Shown: piece after piece, positions 55,258 through 63,800 of the stretch
How the letters are laid out: every line of letters starts with the position of its first letter
Position numbering within the stretch: position 1 is the stretch's first letter
NCBI GenBank assembly: GCA_964594125.1
Contig: CAZQLL010000022.1
Coordinates: 10,997 to 74,996 of the forward strand
Source: CAVRZJ01 sp964594125
Lineage (GTDB): Bacteria > Acidobacteriota > Thermoanaerobaculia > Thermoanaerobaculales > Thermoanaerobaculaceae
Length of the DNA: 64,000 nt
Direction of reading: 5' to 3'
Notes under the pieces: generated by a model
The model's input: the letters and a program-made list of their open reading frames with translations, nothing else
What the model was told of the DNA's origin: nothing
Database searches by the model: none
Position numbers and translations under genes: made by a program

Positions 55258-55596
55258 ATGGTCAGCGCGATCCTGAGGCACGTCGTCGGCGGCGAGAGCG
55301 AGGCGGAGCGCCGCACGGCGCTGATCGAGGCGTTCCACCGCCAGATCGAGCGCGCACTCGCGGAGGAGCGCTGGCACTTCGCGGCGCACTTCTGCGACAA
55401 GCTGCTCGTCGAGGAGCCGCGCGACCTCTGGGCGTGGCTGCTCAAGGCCGACCTCGCGTGGTACCGTTTCCGCGACGCCAAGACCGCCGTCGACTGCTAC
55501 CGGAAGGTGCTCATCCTGGGGGGGTACGAGTCGTCCAGCGAGTGCGTGGCACAAGCCCGTGCTTCCCTGGAACAACTCCTGGAGCGATTGACCTGA
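55258..55596 (+). CDS. Small TPR-like helical protein
   Basis: 112 residues. It has two helix pairs in the TPR pattern (RQIERALAEERWHFAAHFCDKLLVEEPRDLWAW-like and LAWYRFRDAKTAVDCYRKVLILGG), with the small and aromatic positions conserved. It is not recognised as a known family. A dedicated promoter is 10 nt upstream and no ribosome site is present. The last 86 bp overlap, antisense, the end of the convergent gene. Confidence 0.7.
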   Translation: MVSAILRHVVGGESEAERRTALIEAFHRQIERALAEERWHFAAHFCDKLLVEEPRDLWAWLLKADLAWYRFRDAKTAVDCYRKVLILGGYESSSECVAQARASLEQLLERLT

Positions 55597-56524
55597 GCTC
55601 GTCAGGCACCGGCCACAGCTCGAGTGCGCGCGGCCGGTAGCGCCCGAACACGAACACCGACCCGATCACGCGCGGCTCGGGGTCGAGCCACGCCGTCTGC
55701 CCGCGCACGCGCGCCATCGGCTGCGCGGCGGCGCGCAGCTCGTCGGCGTTCGCCCCGGTCTCCGGCGAGGTCGCGAGGTAGTCGAGTCCATCGCGGTCGA
55801 TCTCGACCCGCAGGTAGCCGAAGCGGGGCCGATCGAGCGCCAGCGCCCAGCCGCCGCGCGGCAGCTCGACGGCGCGCCCGATCTCCCACCGCAGCGGCTC
55901 CTCGACCACCACGGCGTCGAGCGATTTCGGGCGCGGCAGCGGCGCCGGGTAGCCCCACGGGAAACGCGGCGGCGAGCCCCACATGACAGGGACCGGCGCG
56001 TCGTCGGCGGCCGGCGCGCCGAGCGCGAAGCGGCGGCGCAGCGAGAACGCCGGCCCGCTGACCAGGACATTGAGGCCGACGCCCGCCACGTCGAGCGCGA
56101 GCAGGACGCCGCCCGCCGGTGTGGGCGAGCGCACCTCGACGGCCACCGCGTTGGTCCCCTGGTGCAGCAGATGCCCCACCTCGTAGAGGTCGAGGTTGAA
56201 CCCCGGGCGGTTCCACCCGCACGCCGCAGCCGTGCCGTTGATGTAGACCACGTACTCGCGGTCGCCGCACACCTTGAGCAGCGCCGACGACGGCGGCGCC
56301 GCCAGCTCGAGCGGCGCCACGAACAGGCCGGCCACCGGGTGGACGCGCTCGAGGGCGTCGGTCATCCACATCCACTGCGCGTCCCCGGTCAGGTGAGAGA
56401 GCTCGCGCAGCCAGAACCGGTGGACGACCAACCCGGCCGCGATCACCGCCCCGGCGAAGGCCGCGGCCATCACCCACTGCGGGCGGCGGGGCAGCGGAGA
56501 CGGCGCGGGCGCTGCAGCGGACAC
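55511..56524 (-). CDS. Membrane-anchored protein with rhamnosidase-N-like sugar-binding domain
   Basis: 337 residues. A single N-terminal helix (VMAAAFAGAVIAAGLVVHRF, residues 18-37) anchors it. Residues about 60-150 (LKVCGDREYVVYINGT, then GWNRPGFNLDLYEVGHLL and GTNAVAVEV) match the jelly-roll pattern seen at the N-terminus of bacterial rhamnosidases and other glycoside hydrolases, but no catalytic domain follows. The role may be carbohydrate binding. GTG 56524 lies 6 nt after a TAGACT -10 element, so the mRNA is probably leaderless. Confidence 0.65.
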   Translation of the reverse strand: MSAAAPAPSPLPRRPQWVMAAAFAGAVIAAGLVVHRFWLRELSHLTGDAQWMWMTDALERVHPVAGLFVAPLELAAPPSSALLKVCGDREYVVYINGTAAACGWNRPGFNLDLYEVGHLLHQGTNAVAVEVRSPTPAGGVLLALDVAGVGLNVLVSGPAFSLRRRFALGAPAADDAPVPVMWGSPPRFPWGYPAPLPRPKSLDAVVVEEPLRWEIGRAVELPRGGWALALDRPRFGYLRVEIDRDGLDYLATSPETGANADELRAAAQPMARVRGQTAWLDPEPRVIGSVFVFGRYRPRALELWPVPDELRSIAPGVVPGKHGLVPRTRWTTRTPPG

Positions 56525-56530
56525 GCGCGG

Positions 56531-56536
56531 AGTCTA
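56531..56536 (-). promoter_or_regulatory. -10 element of the membrane-anchored protein gene
   Basis: TAGACT on the minus strand, ending 6 nt before GTG 56524. No good -35. Consistent with a leaderless transcript. Confidence 0.4.
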
Positions 56537-56700
56537 CCAGTCCGACGGGTGCCGTGAGGACTGATCAGCAGCCGGAGGCCGGAGGCCCGTGGATGCCGGC
56601 GGGCTCCCGCGTCGCGCGTGCGGCTCGGATGCCGGGGCGGGAGGCGCTGCGGCGGCAGCACCCGATCCTCTTCGCCTTCACGCCTCATGCTCGTCCCTCG

Positions 56701-56729
56701 TTGACTTCGCGGCGGGCGTCCCGTAGAGT
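56701..56729 (+). promoter_or_regulatory. Promoter of kdsB, near-leaderless
   Basis: TTGACT (56701-56706), 17-bp spacer, TAGAGT (56724-56729); 11 nt to ATG 56741. The rest of the 216-bp divergent spacer shows no gene. Confidence 0.65.
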
Positions 56730-56740
56730 CACGCCACAGG

Positions 56741-57520
56741 ATGGACAGGGGGCGAGTGCTTGCCGTGATCCCGGCGCGCTGGGGCTCCAGCCGGTTTCCG
56801 GGAAAACCCCTCGTCCGCCTGCTCGGCGAGCCGATGCTCGCGCACGTCGTCGCCCGCGCCCGCGAGGCCGGCTGCTTCGACGAGGTCGTCGTGGCGACCG
56901 ACGACGCGCGCATCGCCGACGTCGCGGCGGCGGCGGGCGCCGCCGTCGCGATGACAGGCGAGTGCCGCACCGGCACCGACCGCGTCGCGGCCGCGGTCGC
57001 CGACCGCGCAGCCGACATCGTGGTGAACGTCCAGGGCGACGAGCCGGCGGTGCCTGCGGAGAACCTGCGCGCCCTCGCCGGGTTCCTCCTCGCCCGCCCC
57101 GAGGTGCCGCTCGCCACGCTGTCGCTGCCGGCGAGCGCGGAGGACATGGCGAGCCCGAACGTGGTGAAGGTCGTCTGCGACCTCGCCGGGCGCGCGCTCT
57201 ACTTCTCCCGCGCCCCCGTTCCCTACCCGCGCAACCCCGTCGCCGCGCTCGCCCGTCGGCACGTCGGGCTGTACGGGTTCCGGCGCGCGGCGCTGCTCGC
57301 GTTCGCCGCCTGGCCCGAGTGCGACCTGGAGCGCGCCGAGGGGCTCGAGCAGCTCCGCGCGCTCGCCCACGGCATGCCGATTCACGTCCTGCCCGCCGCG
57401 GCCGACTCCGTGGCGGTCGATGTACCCGACGATGTGCCGCGCGCCGAAGCCGCGCTGGCCGCGCTGAGGGAAGCGGGCGCCCGGCTCAGGGCTCCGGGCT
57501 CCGCGGGAGTCTCCGCCTGA
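56741..57520 (+). CDS. kdsB: 3-deoxy-manno-octulosonate cytidylyltransferase (CMP-Kdo synthetase)
   Basis: 259 residues. It has LAVIPARWGSSRFPGKPL (CTP site), VVATDDARIADVA, ECRTGTDRVAAAV, VVNVQGDEPAVPAENL and HVGLYGFRRAAL, all typical of KdsB. It activates Kdo with CTP before transfer to lipid A, in the cytoplasm. It is followed by pyrG, which supplies the CTP, and kdsA, which makes Kdo-8-phosphate. ATG 56741 lies 11 nt after the -10. Confidence 0.95.
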   Translation: MDRGRVLAVIPARWGSSRFPGKPLVRLLGEPMLAHVVARAREAGCFDEVVVATDDARIADVAAAAGAAVAMTGECRTGTDRVAAAVADRAADIVVNVQGDEPAVPAENLRALAGFLLARPEVPLATLSLPASAEDMASPNVVKVVCDLAGRALYFSRAPVPYPRNPVAALARRHVGLYGFRRAALLAFAAWPECDLERAEGLEQLRALAHGMPIHVLPAAADSVAVDVPDDVPRAEAALAALREAGARLRAPGSAGVSA

Positions 57521-57599
57521 TGCCGCGGGTGCTCGCTCCCGGCCGTTGCGGGTCCCGGCGCGCGGCGCCAGGAGCTCGCTGTCTGAAAGGTGGTGCGTG

Positions 57600-59276
57600 A
57601 TGGCAACCAAGTACGTGTTCGTCACCGGCGGCGTGGTGTCGTCGCTCGGCAAGGGGATCGCCGCCGCCTCGATCGGGGCGCTGCTCGAGTCGCACGGGTT
57701 CAAGGTCACGCTGATGAAGTGCGACCCATACATCAACGTCGATCCCGGGACGATGTCGCCGTTCCAGCACGGCGAGGTGTACGTCACCGACGACGGCGCC
57801 GAGACCGATCTCGACCTCGGGCACTACGAGCGCTTCACCGGCGTGGTCACGTCGAGGAAGAACAACGTGACCACCGGGCGCGTCTACCAGTCGGTGATCG
57901 AGAAGGAGCGGCGCGGCGACTACCTCGGCTCGACCGTGCAGGTCATCCCGCACATCACCGACGAGATCAAGAGCGCGATCAAGGCGGTCGCCGAGGACAA
58001 GGACGTGGTGCTGGTCGAGATCGGCGGCACCGTCGGCGACATCGAGTCGCTGCCGTTCCTCGAGGCGATCCGCCAGTTCCGCCAGGACGCGGGCCGCGGC
58101 AACGCGATCAACGTCCACGTCACGCTGGTGCCCTACATCGCCGCCGCCGACGAGCTCAAGACCAAGCCGACGCAGCACTCGGTCAAGGAGCTGCTGTCGA
58201 TCGGGATCCAGCCCGACATCCTGGTGTGCCGCGCCGACCGCCACCTGCCCGAGGAGATGCGCCGCAAGATCGCGCTGTTCTGCAACGTCGACGAGCGCGC
58301 GGTGATCACGGCGCGCACCGTCGACACGATCTACGAGGTGCCGCAGCGCTTCGCCGCCGAGGGGATGGACAAGATCCTGCTCGAGCTCCTCAACCTCCCC
58401 GCCGGCAAGGGCGACCTCTCGAAGTGGCAGACGATCGTCGAGCGGCTGCGCCACCCGGCGCGCGAGGTGCGCATCGGCATCGTCGGCAAGTACGTGAACC
58501 TGCAGGACTCCTACAAGTCGCTCAACGAGGCGCTGCGCCACGGCGGCATCGCCAACGACGCGCGGGTGGAGCTGGTGTTCATCGACTCCGAGAAGCTCGA
58601 GGAGGAGGCGTACGTCGAGGAGCTGTTCCAGGTCGACGCGATCCTCGTGCCGGGCGGCTTCGGCAAACGCGGCATCGAGGGGATGATCAAGGCGATCGAG
58701 TTCGCGCGCGGCCACAAGGTGCCGTACTTCGGCATCTGCCTCGGCCTGCAGACGGCCGTGATCGAGTTCGCCCGCAACGCCTGTGCGCTGGAGCGCGCCA
58801 ACTCGTCGGAATTCGTCTCCGATCCGCCGTACAAGGTGATCTACAAGATGCGCGAGCTCGTCGGCGTCGACACCATGGGCGGCACGATGCGGCTCGGCAA
58901 GTACGCCTGCCAGCTCAAGCCGGGATCGCGCGCGTGGCAGGCGTACAAGGCGGACACGGTGTGGGAGCGGCACCGCCACCGCTACGAGGTCAACCCGGAC
59001 TACGTGCCGATCCTCGAGCAGCACGGGATGCAGGTCACGGGCCGCTCGCCCGACCGCACCTTCGTCGAGATGATCGAGCTCGCCGACCACCCGTGGTTCG
59101 TCGCGTGCCAATTCCATCCCGAGCTGAAGTCGAAGCCGTTCGCCCCCCACCCGTTGTTCGTCGCGTTCGTGGCGGCGGCGCTGGAGCAGCGGGCCCGCCG
59201 CGAAAAGGCCGAGGAGCAGCGCGCCGCCAGCGAAAAGCCGGCCGAGCAGGCGGTCGGGGCCGAGCGTGAGCACTGA
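57600..59276 (+). CDS. pyrG: CTP synthase
   Basis: 558 residues. The synthase domain starts KYVFVTGGVVSSLGKGI, with KCDPYINVDPGTMSPFQHG and LDLGHYERF; the glutamine amidotransferase domain has the nucleophile Cys in FGICLGLQ and the His/Glu of CQFHPELKSKP. It converts UTP to CTP with glutamine and ATP. ATG 57600 has GAAAGG upstream. A charged tail (RAEE/RRA repeats) ends the protein. Neighbouring kdsA and kdsB give an obvious metabolic link. Confidence 0.96.
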   Translation: MATKYVFVTGGVVSSLGKGIAAASIGALLESHGFKVTLMKCDPYINVDPGTMSPFQHGEVYVTDDGAETDLDLGHYERFTGVVTSRKNNVTTGRVYQSVIEKERRGDYLGSTVQVIPHITDEIKSAIKAVAEDKDVVLVEIGGTVGDIESLPFLEAIRQFRQDAGRGNAINVHVTLVPYIAAADELKTKPTQHSVKELLSIGIQPDILVCRADRHLPEEMRRKIALFCNVDERAVITARTVDTIYEVPQRFAAEGMDKILLELLNLPAGKGDLSKWQTIVERLRHPAREVRIGIVGKYVNLQDSYKSLNEALRHGGIANDARVELVFIDSEKLEEEAYVEELFQVDAILVPGGFGKRGIEGMIKAIEFARGHKVPYFGICLGLQTAVIEFARNACALERANSSEFVSDPPYKVIYKMRELVGVDTMGGTMRLGKYACQLKPGSRAWQAYKADTVWERHRHRYEVNPDYVPILEQHGMQVTGRSPDRTFVEMIELADHPWFVACQFHPELKSKPFAPHPLFVAFVAAALEQRARREKAEEQRAASEKPAEQAVGAEREH

Positions 59277-59355
59277 TCTGCTACTCCCGGAAATCGTCGC
59301 GGCGCGCGCAGATTCCCGGGAGCAGCAACGCCCCGGCGACCCGAGAGGGTCGCAG

Positions 59356-59420
59356 GCGCGGAGGGGTGAAGGCGCCGGATCCACTCCGGCGCTCCAGGGG
59401 AGGTCGCGAGACCTCCCCTC
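59356..59420. repeat. Two-hairpin interspersed repeat, copy 1
   Basis: GCGCGGAGGGGTGAAG is followed by stem GCGCCGGA / TCCGGCGC (5-nt loop) and a second stem GGGGAGGTC / GACCTCCCC with a GCGA tetraloop. The copy at 63858-63920 matches closely except for a few bases in loops. Confidence 0.75.
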
Positions 59421-59437
59421 CAACAGAGAGTCAGCTC

Positions 59438-59475
59438 GGGCTTGCGCCCGCTTCTTGGGTTGCGGGCGCGAGCCC
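59438..59475. repeat. 14-bp inverted repeat
   Basis: GGGCTTGCGCCCGC (59438-59451) pairs with GCGGGCGCGAGCCC (59462-59475) with one wobble, 10-nt loop. Confidence 0.6.
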
Positions 59476-59486
59476 ACGCTGAGAGT

Positions 59487-59514
59487 CGTGGTTCGTGATC
59501 CGTGGACCGGGTGT
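59487..59514 (+). repeat. Heptanucleotide tandem array
   Basis: CGTGGTT, CGTGATC, CGTGGAC, CGGGTGT, period 7; same family as 25316. Its inverted partner on the minus strand is near 59622-59650 (GTGATGC, ATGGCCC, GTGGCTC, GTGATTC). Confidence 0.75.
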
Positions 59515-59672
59515 CGAGAGAAACGGTGGTTCGTGGGCCATGCGCCCCGGACACTGGAGGCAAACCCTCGTGACCGCCGCAACCCCGGGCGGATTCAGCG
59601 CTTGCTTGAGGATGCGCCTCTGAATCACGAGCCACGGGCCATGCATCACTTTCCCTGCCTCGGCAGTCCGGT

Positions 59673-59678
59673 TACGAT
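59673..59678 (+). promoter_or_regulatory. -10 element of kdsA, leaderless
   Basis: TACGAT ends 6 nt before ATG 59685. No ribosome site is between. The -35 position (about 59650) reads TTTCCC, a weak match. Confidence 0.45.
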
Positions 59679-59684
59679 GCACCG

Positions 59685-60542
59685 ATGACGGAGAACACCG
59701 GGAACGCTGCGCCCGTGGAGCTGGCGCCGGGGATCCTGATCGGACCCGGGCAGCCGCTCGTTTTCATCGCTGGGCCGTGCGTCATCGAATCCCGCGAGCA
59801 GGCGCTGCGGATCGCCGCGTTCCTGCGCGAGCTGGCCGATCGGCACGGCCTGCGGATGATCTTCAAGGCCTCGTTCGACAAGGCCAACCGTTCCTCGGTC
59901 GACTCGTTTCGCGGCCCCGGCCTGGAGCGCGGCCTCGAGATCCTCGCGGCGGTGCGCGCCGCCACCGGGCTGCCGCTGCTCACCGACGTGCACGAGGCGG
60001 CGCAGGCGGCGCCGGCCGCCGCGGTCGTCGATGTGCTGCAGGTGCCGGCGTTCCTCTGCCGGCAAACCGACCTGCTCGCCGCCTGCGGCGCCACCGGCCG
60101 GGCGGTCAACGTCAAGAAGGGGCAGTTCATGGCGCCGCACGACATGCGCAACGCGGTCGAGAAAGTGCGCTCCACCGGCAACGCGAGGGTGACGCTCACC
60201 GAGCGCGGCGCCTCGTTCGGCTACAACAACCTCGTCGTCGACCTGCGGGCGCTGGTGGTGATGCGCCGCCTCGCGCCGGTGGTTTTCGACGCCACCCACT
60301 CGCTGCAGCTCCCCGGCGGGCTCGGCCACGCCACCGGCGGCGCCCGCGAGTTCCACCTCGAGCTGGCGCGCGGCGCCGTCGCGGCGGGCGCCGACGGCGT
60401 GTTCGCCGAGGTGCACGAGGATCCGGACCATGCCCTCTCCGACGCCGCGACGCAGCTCGCGCCGGCGCAGCTCCGGCGTCTGGCGGCGCACGTCCTCGCG
60501 GTCCGCGCCGCGGTCGACGAGGCGCTGCGGAAGGATGCGTGA
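59685..60542 (+). CDS. kdsA: 3-deoxy-8-phosphooctulonate (Kdo-8-P) synthase
   Basis: 285 residues. FIAGPCVIESREQALRIA, FKASFDKANRSSVDSFRGPG, TDVHEAAQA, LCRQTDL and NVKKGQFMAP are the KdsA motifs for PEP and arabinose-5-phosphate binding; FDATHSLQLPGG near 210 and the HEDPDHALSD end are standard. It makes Kdo-8-P for LPS inner core. It is followed 3 bp later by an RmlC-like gene. Start ATG 59685 lies 6 nt after a -10 element. Confidence 0.95.
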   Translation: MTENTGNAAPVELAPGILIGPGQPLVFIAGPCVIESREQALRIAAFLRELADRHGLRMIFKASFDKANRSSVDSFRGPGLERGLEILAAVRAATGLPLLTDVHEAAQAAPAAAVVDVLQVPAFLCRQTDLLAACGATGRAVNVKKGQFMAPHDMRNAVEKVRSTGNARVTLTERGASFGYNNLVVDLRALVVMRRLAPVVFDATHSLQLPGGLGHATGGAREFHLELARGAVAAGADGVFAEVHEDPDHALSDAATQLAPAQLRRLAAHVLAVRAAVDEALRKDA

Positions 60543-60545
60543 GCC

Positions 60546-61133
60546 ATGCGCAACGACGACCCGGGCGCGAGCCCCGAGCTGACCGCGGCCGACCTGCTCG
60601 ACGGGATCGAGTTCACCCGCAAGGCATACGGCGCCACGCCGGCGATCGCGGGCGTGGAGGTGGTGCCGCTGCGCCGCCACGTCGACGACCGCGGGCTGTT
60701 CCTCGAGACGTACCGCCGCCGCGCCACGCACCTCGGCACCGAGGCGCTCGCCGACTTCTCCGCCGACGTCGAGGTCGCACAGCTCAACTACTCGCTGGTG
60801 ACCGCCGAGGACCACGTCAAGGGGCTGCACTTCCACCTCAAGCAGACCGACGTGTGGTTCTGCCCGCCGCCGTTCAAGCTCAAGGTGGTGATGCTGGACG
60901 TCCGCAAGGCCTCAGAGACCGCCGGCGCCGCCCAGGTGGTGGTGCTCGGCGACGGCCGCGACGCCGTCGTGAAGATCCCCCCCGGCGTCGCCCACGGCTA
61001 CCGCCCGCTGACCACGCCCTGCGGCCTCTTCTACGTGGTGACGCGCTGTTTCGACCTCGCCGACCCCGACGAGTACCGCGTCGCCTGGGACCATCCGGCG
61101 ATCCGCGACCTCTGGGACGTCGCCAACGAGTGA
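60546..61133 (+). CDS. dTDP-sugar 3,5-epimerase-like (RmlC fold) protein
   Basis: 195 residues, cupin of the RmlC/RfbC family: GVEVVPLRRHVDDRGLFLETYRR, VKGLHFHLKQTDVWFCPP with the catalytic-site His, VVMLDVRKAS, and VKIPPGVAHGYRPL; the end is DLWDVANE. It may epimerise dTDP-4-keto-6-deoxyhexoses for LPS or O-antigen sugars. The length is near the usual 180-185. The typical RGLH is here KGLHFH, so it could be a variant clade with a different substrate. Likely co-transcribed with kdsA. Confidence 0.82.
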   Translation: MRNDDPGASPELTAADLLDGIEFTRKAYGATPAIAGVEVVPLRRHVDDRGLFLETYRRRATHLGTEALADFSADVEVAQLNYSLVTAEDHVKGLHFHLKQTDVWFCPPPFKLKVVMLDVRKASETAGAAQVVVLGDGRDAVVKIPPGVAHGYRPLTTPCGLFYVVTRCFDLADPDEYRVAWDHPAIRDLWDVANE

Positions 61134-61209
61134 GTGCACTGCCCGCGGGGCGCCGGGGCCGCCCGCGCGCACCTCGACGCGGGAGCCACGGCCGTCGACG
61201 TCCGGCCGG

Positions 61210-62535
61210 TCACGCCGCCGGGCGCCAGTCGTCGAGGCGGACCGCGGCGCCCCAGCGCCCGTCGGGCAGGCGCGACGCCGCCGCAATGTCCCAGTCGGGC
61301 TCTCCCGGGACGAAGCGCGGTACCCGGAAGAACAGCAGCGCCCCGTCGGCCGTCGGCGCCGCCTCGAGCAGCGGCCGCAGGTGGCGGCCGGGCAGCCGGA
61401 CCTCCTCGACCACGCCGCCGGTGAACACGAGCTGCCGCTCGCCGCGGCAGAAGAACAGCGCGTTGTTGGGCCCGACGCGCGGCGCCCACTCGGCCCCCAG
61501 CGTGTTGATGCGCGGGTCCACCGGCGCCGCCTTCTGCCCGGAGAGCGACAGCCAGAGGTCGCTCCCGTCGCCGTCGTAGGCCGTCCACACCAGCGCCCCG
61601 GCGTGCGTGCCGAAGCGCTGCGCGTCGCCGGCCCGGCCGGCGCCCTCGACGGCCACGGGGACGAGGGCGCCCCAGGGCTCGGTGGCGCGGGAGCGGCGGG
61701 CGGAGTACAGGCCGCGCCCCGAGACCGGATCCTCGACCTCGGCCAGGCACGCGGTCTCGCCAGCGTCGACCCAGGTGAGGCGGGCGCTCGCCTCCGGCGC
61801 CAGTCCCGGCAGGTCGACCGGCGCCGGCGCGCTCCAGCGCCCGCCCTGCCACTGCACACGGTACGGGCGGTAGGCGCCCGCCGCCGCCCACGCCGCCAGC
61901 CCGCCGCCGGCGGCCATCCCCTCCCGCACCGCGCCGCGGCGGCCGGCGTCGGAGGAGAGCGGCGGCAGCAGCCCCGCCGCGAAGTACACGACGGTGCCGC
62001 CGGCGAGCGGCAGCGGCGTGCGCTCGGTCCCCGCCGAGTTGATCCGGCCGGGATCGGCGGGCAGGCTCGTCCCGGGCGGGAGCGGCTGCAGCGAGCGCGG
62101 CAGGAAGCGGAGCTGGTAGTCCTGGAAGCGGTAGACCTCGGCACCTTCGGCGAGCAGCAGCTTCGTCCCGACCATCGCGCTGCTGCCGGGCCGCGGCACC
62201 ACCGCCACATCCTGACCGGCGCGGAACGAGTCGAGGTCGGCGGGGTGCATGTCGGCGACGCACAACGAGTCGGCGTTGACGCGGACGCGGACCAGTAGGT
62301 CCTTCTCGAGCGCCGGGACCGGGCGGTTCTCACGCCGCAGCATCTCCTGCACCGCTGCCGGAAGCCCGGCCTGGATCTCGACCTCGCTGACGCCCGGCTC
62401 GCCCGCCACCTCGCGGATCGCCGCCACGCGGCCGAAGATCAGGGCGTCGCCCTGCGGCGCCGGCGTCGAGACGTCGCCGGCCCCGCAACCGGACAGCGCG
62501 AGCAGTACGGGGGCAAGACGGGAACGTACCCTCAT
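61210..62535 (-). CDS. Lipoprotein of unknown function
   Basis: 441 residues. The lipobox LLALSGCG near residue 17 predicts a lipid anchor. Two regions can be seen: residues about 30-150 (ALIFGRVAAIREV, LLVRVRVNADSLCV, DVAVVPRPGSS, a beta-rich domain) and 150-441 with repeated W-containing strands (YRVQWQGGRWSAP, ARLTWVDAGETACLAEVEDP, LVWTAYDGDGSDLWLSLSG, LLFFRVPRFVPGEPDWDIAAAS), suggesting a beta-propeller. No motif ties it to a known family. AAGGAG precedes ATG 62535. It is 14 bp after the nupC gene stop, so in its operon. Confidence 0.75.
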   Translation of the reverse strand: MRVRSRLAPVLLALSGCGAGDVSTPAPQGDALIFGRVAAIREVAGEPGVSEVEIQAGLPAAVQEMLRRENRPVPALEKDLLVRVRVNADSLCVADMHPADLDSFRAGQDVAVVPRPGSSAMVGTKLLLAEGAEVYRFQDYQLRFLPRSLQPLPPGTSLPADPGRINSAGTERTPLPLAGGTVVYFAAGLLPPLSSDAGRRGAVREGMAAGGGLAAWAAAGAYRPYRVQWQGGRWSAPAPVDLPGLAPEASARLTWVDAGETACLAEVEDPVSGRGLYSARRSRATEPWGALVPVAVEGAGRAGDAQRFGTHAGALVWTAYDGDGSDLWLSLSGQKAAPVDPRINTLGAEWAPRVGPNNALFFCRGERQLVFTGGVVEEVRLPGRHLRPLLEAAPTADGALLFFRVPRFVPGEPDWDIAAASRLPDGRWGAAVRLDDWRPAA

Positions 62536-62549
62536 CTCGGGACTCCTTC

Positions 62550-63800
62550 CTAGAGCAGAATGCCGGCGATGCAGGCGTTGGCCAGGTTGGCCAGGGTGCC
62601 GGCGACCAGCGCCCGCACGCCGAGGCGGGCGAGATCGCCCTGGCGGTTCGGCGCCATGCCGCCGATGCCGCCGATCTGGATCGCGATCGAGCTGATGTTC
62701 GCGAAACCGCACAGCGCGTACGTGGCGAGCACCACGGCACGGTCGGAGAGCACCGGCAGCGAGCCGGCAGCGGCGCTCCCCGAGGCGATCGCGGCGGCGT
62801 TGTCGAGCAGCACCTTCATGTCCGCGTAGGCGATGAACTCGTTGAGCGCGATCTTCTTGCCGAGGAGCACGCCGACGTTGCCGCAGTCGGCCCACGGGAC
62901 TCCGACCAGCCACGCCACCGGCGAGAAGGCGCGCGCGAAGATCCACTCGAGGGAGAGCTGCGGCATGCCGAACAGCCCGCCCGCCCACCCCAGCACGCCG
63001 TTGAGCAGCGCCAGCAGGGCGAGGAAGGCGATCAGCATGGCGCCGACGTTGAGCGCCAGCTTCATCCCGTCGATCGCGCCGGCGCCGGCCGCGTCCACCG
63101 GATTCACCCATGGCCGCTCCACCTCGGCGCGCGCCGTGCCGCTGGTCTCCGGCTCGCCTTCCTCGGGGAGCATCAGCTTGCTCATCACCAGCGCCATCGG
63201 CGCCGCCATCACCGATGCCGCGATCAGGTGCACCGCGGGCACGCCGAAGGCGATGTACACCGCCATCACGCCGGCGGCGATCGTGGCGAGACCCCCGACC
63301 ATCACCGAGAACAGCTCCGACTGCGTGAGGCGGGGCACGTACGGCTTGATGAACAGCGGCGCCTCGGTCTGGCCGACGAAGATGTTGGCGGCGCCGCACA
63401 GCGACTCGGCGCCGGAGGCGCGCATCGACTTCATCATCACCCACGCGATCCCCTGCACCACCCGCTGCAGCACGCCGAAGTAGTACAGCAGCGTCATTAC
63501 CGACGAAACGAAGATGATGGTCGGCAGCACCTTGAAGGCGAACAGGTGCTCCGCGAACGCCTCGCCGAACACCATGCGCGACCCCGCGTCGGTGAAGTCG
63601 AGGAACTTGCCCACCAGCGTGCCGACGAAGCTGAAGATCGCGAAGCCGATCGGCGTCTTGATGATGAACACCGCCACCGCCACCTGCAGCGCGATCCCCC
63701 AGGCCACCGTGCGCCAGCGGACCGCCCGGCGGTTCACCGAGAAGGCATAGGCGATCGCCAGGAAGACCACGAATCCGAGCGCCGAGACCAACCGTTCCAT
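62550..63800 (-). CDS. nupC: Concentrative nucleoside transporter (CNT/NupC family)
   Basis: 416 residues, about ten hydrophobic helices. Signatures are AANIFVGQTEAPLFIKPYV (CNT-specific), FVSSVMTLLYYFGVLQRVVQ and ALCGFANISSIAIQIGGIGG, with ion- and nucleoside-binding residues. It takes up nucleosides by Na+ or H+ symport across the inner membrane. GGAGG precedes ATG 63800 by 4 nt. A soluble acidic loop (EEGEPETSGTARAE) is near residue 225. Confidence 0.93.
   Translation of the reverse strand: MERLVSALGFVVFLAIAYAFSVNRRAVRWRTVAWGIALQVAVAVFIIKTPIGFAIFSFVGTLVGKFLDFTDAGSRMVFGEAFAEHLFAFKVLPTIIFVSSVMTLLYYFGVLQRVVQGIAWVMMKSMRASGAESLCGAANIFVGQTEAPLFIKPYVPRLTQSELFSVMVGGLATIAAGVMAVYIAFGVPAVHLIAASVMAAPMALVMSKLMLPEEGEPETSGTARAEVERPWVNPVDAAGAGAIDGMKLALNVGAMLIAFLALLALLNGVLGWAGGLFGMPQLSLEWIFARAFSPVAWLVGVPWADCGNVGVLLGKKIALNEFIAYADMKVLLDNAAAIASGSAAAGSLPVLSDRAVVLATYALCGFANISSIAIQIGGIGGMAPNRQGDLARLGVRALVAGTLANLANACIAGILL

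Larger units (their letters stand above)
59277..59684. other. 408-bp repeat-filled spacer between pyrG and kdsA
   Basis: No gene seen. In order: a GGGAGCAGC...GAGGGTCG segment (59317-59352), the two-hairpin repeat (59356-59420), an inverted repeat (59438-59475), heptad array (59487-59514), a short GGTGGTT-CGTGGGC (59526-59539), the inverted heptad array (about 59622-59650) and a -10-like box (59673-59678). Confidence 0.6.
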
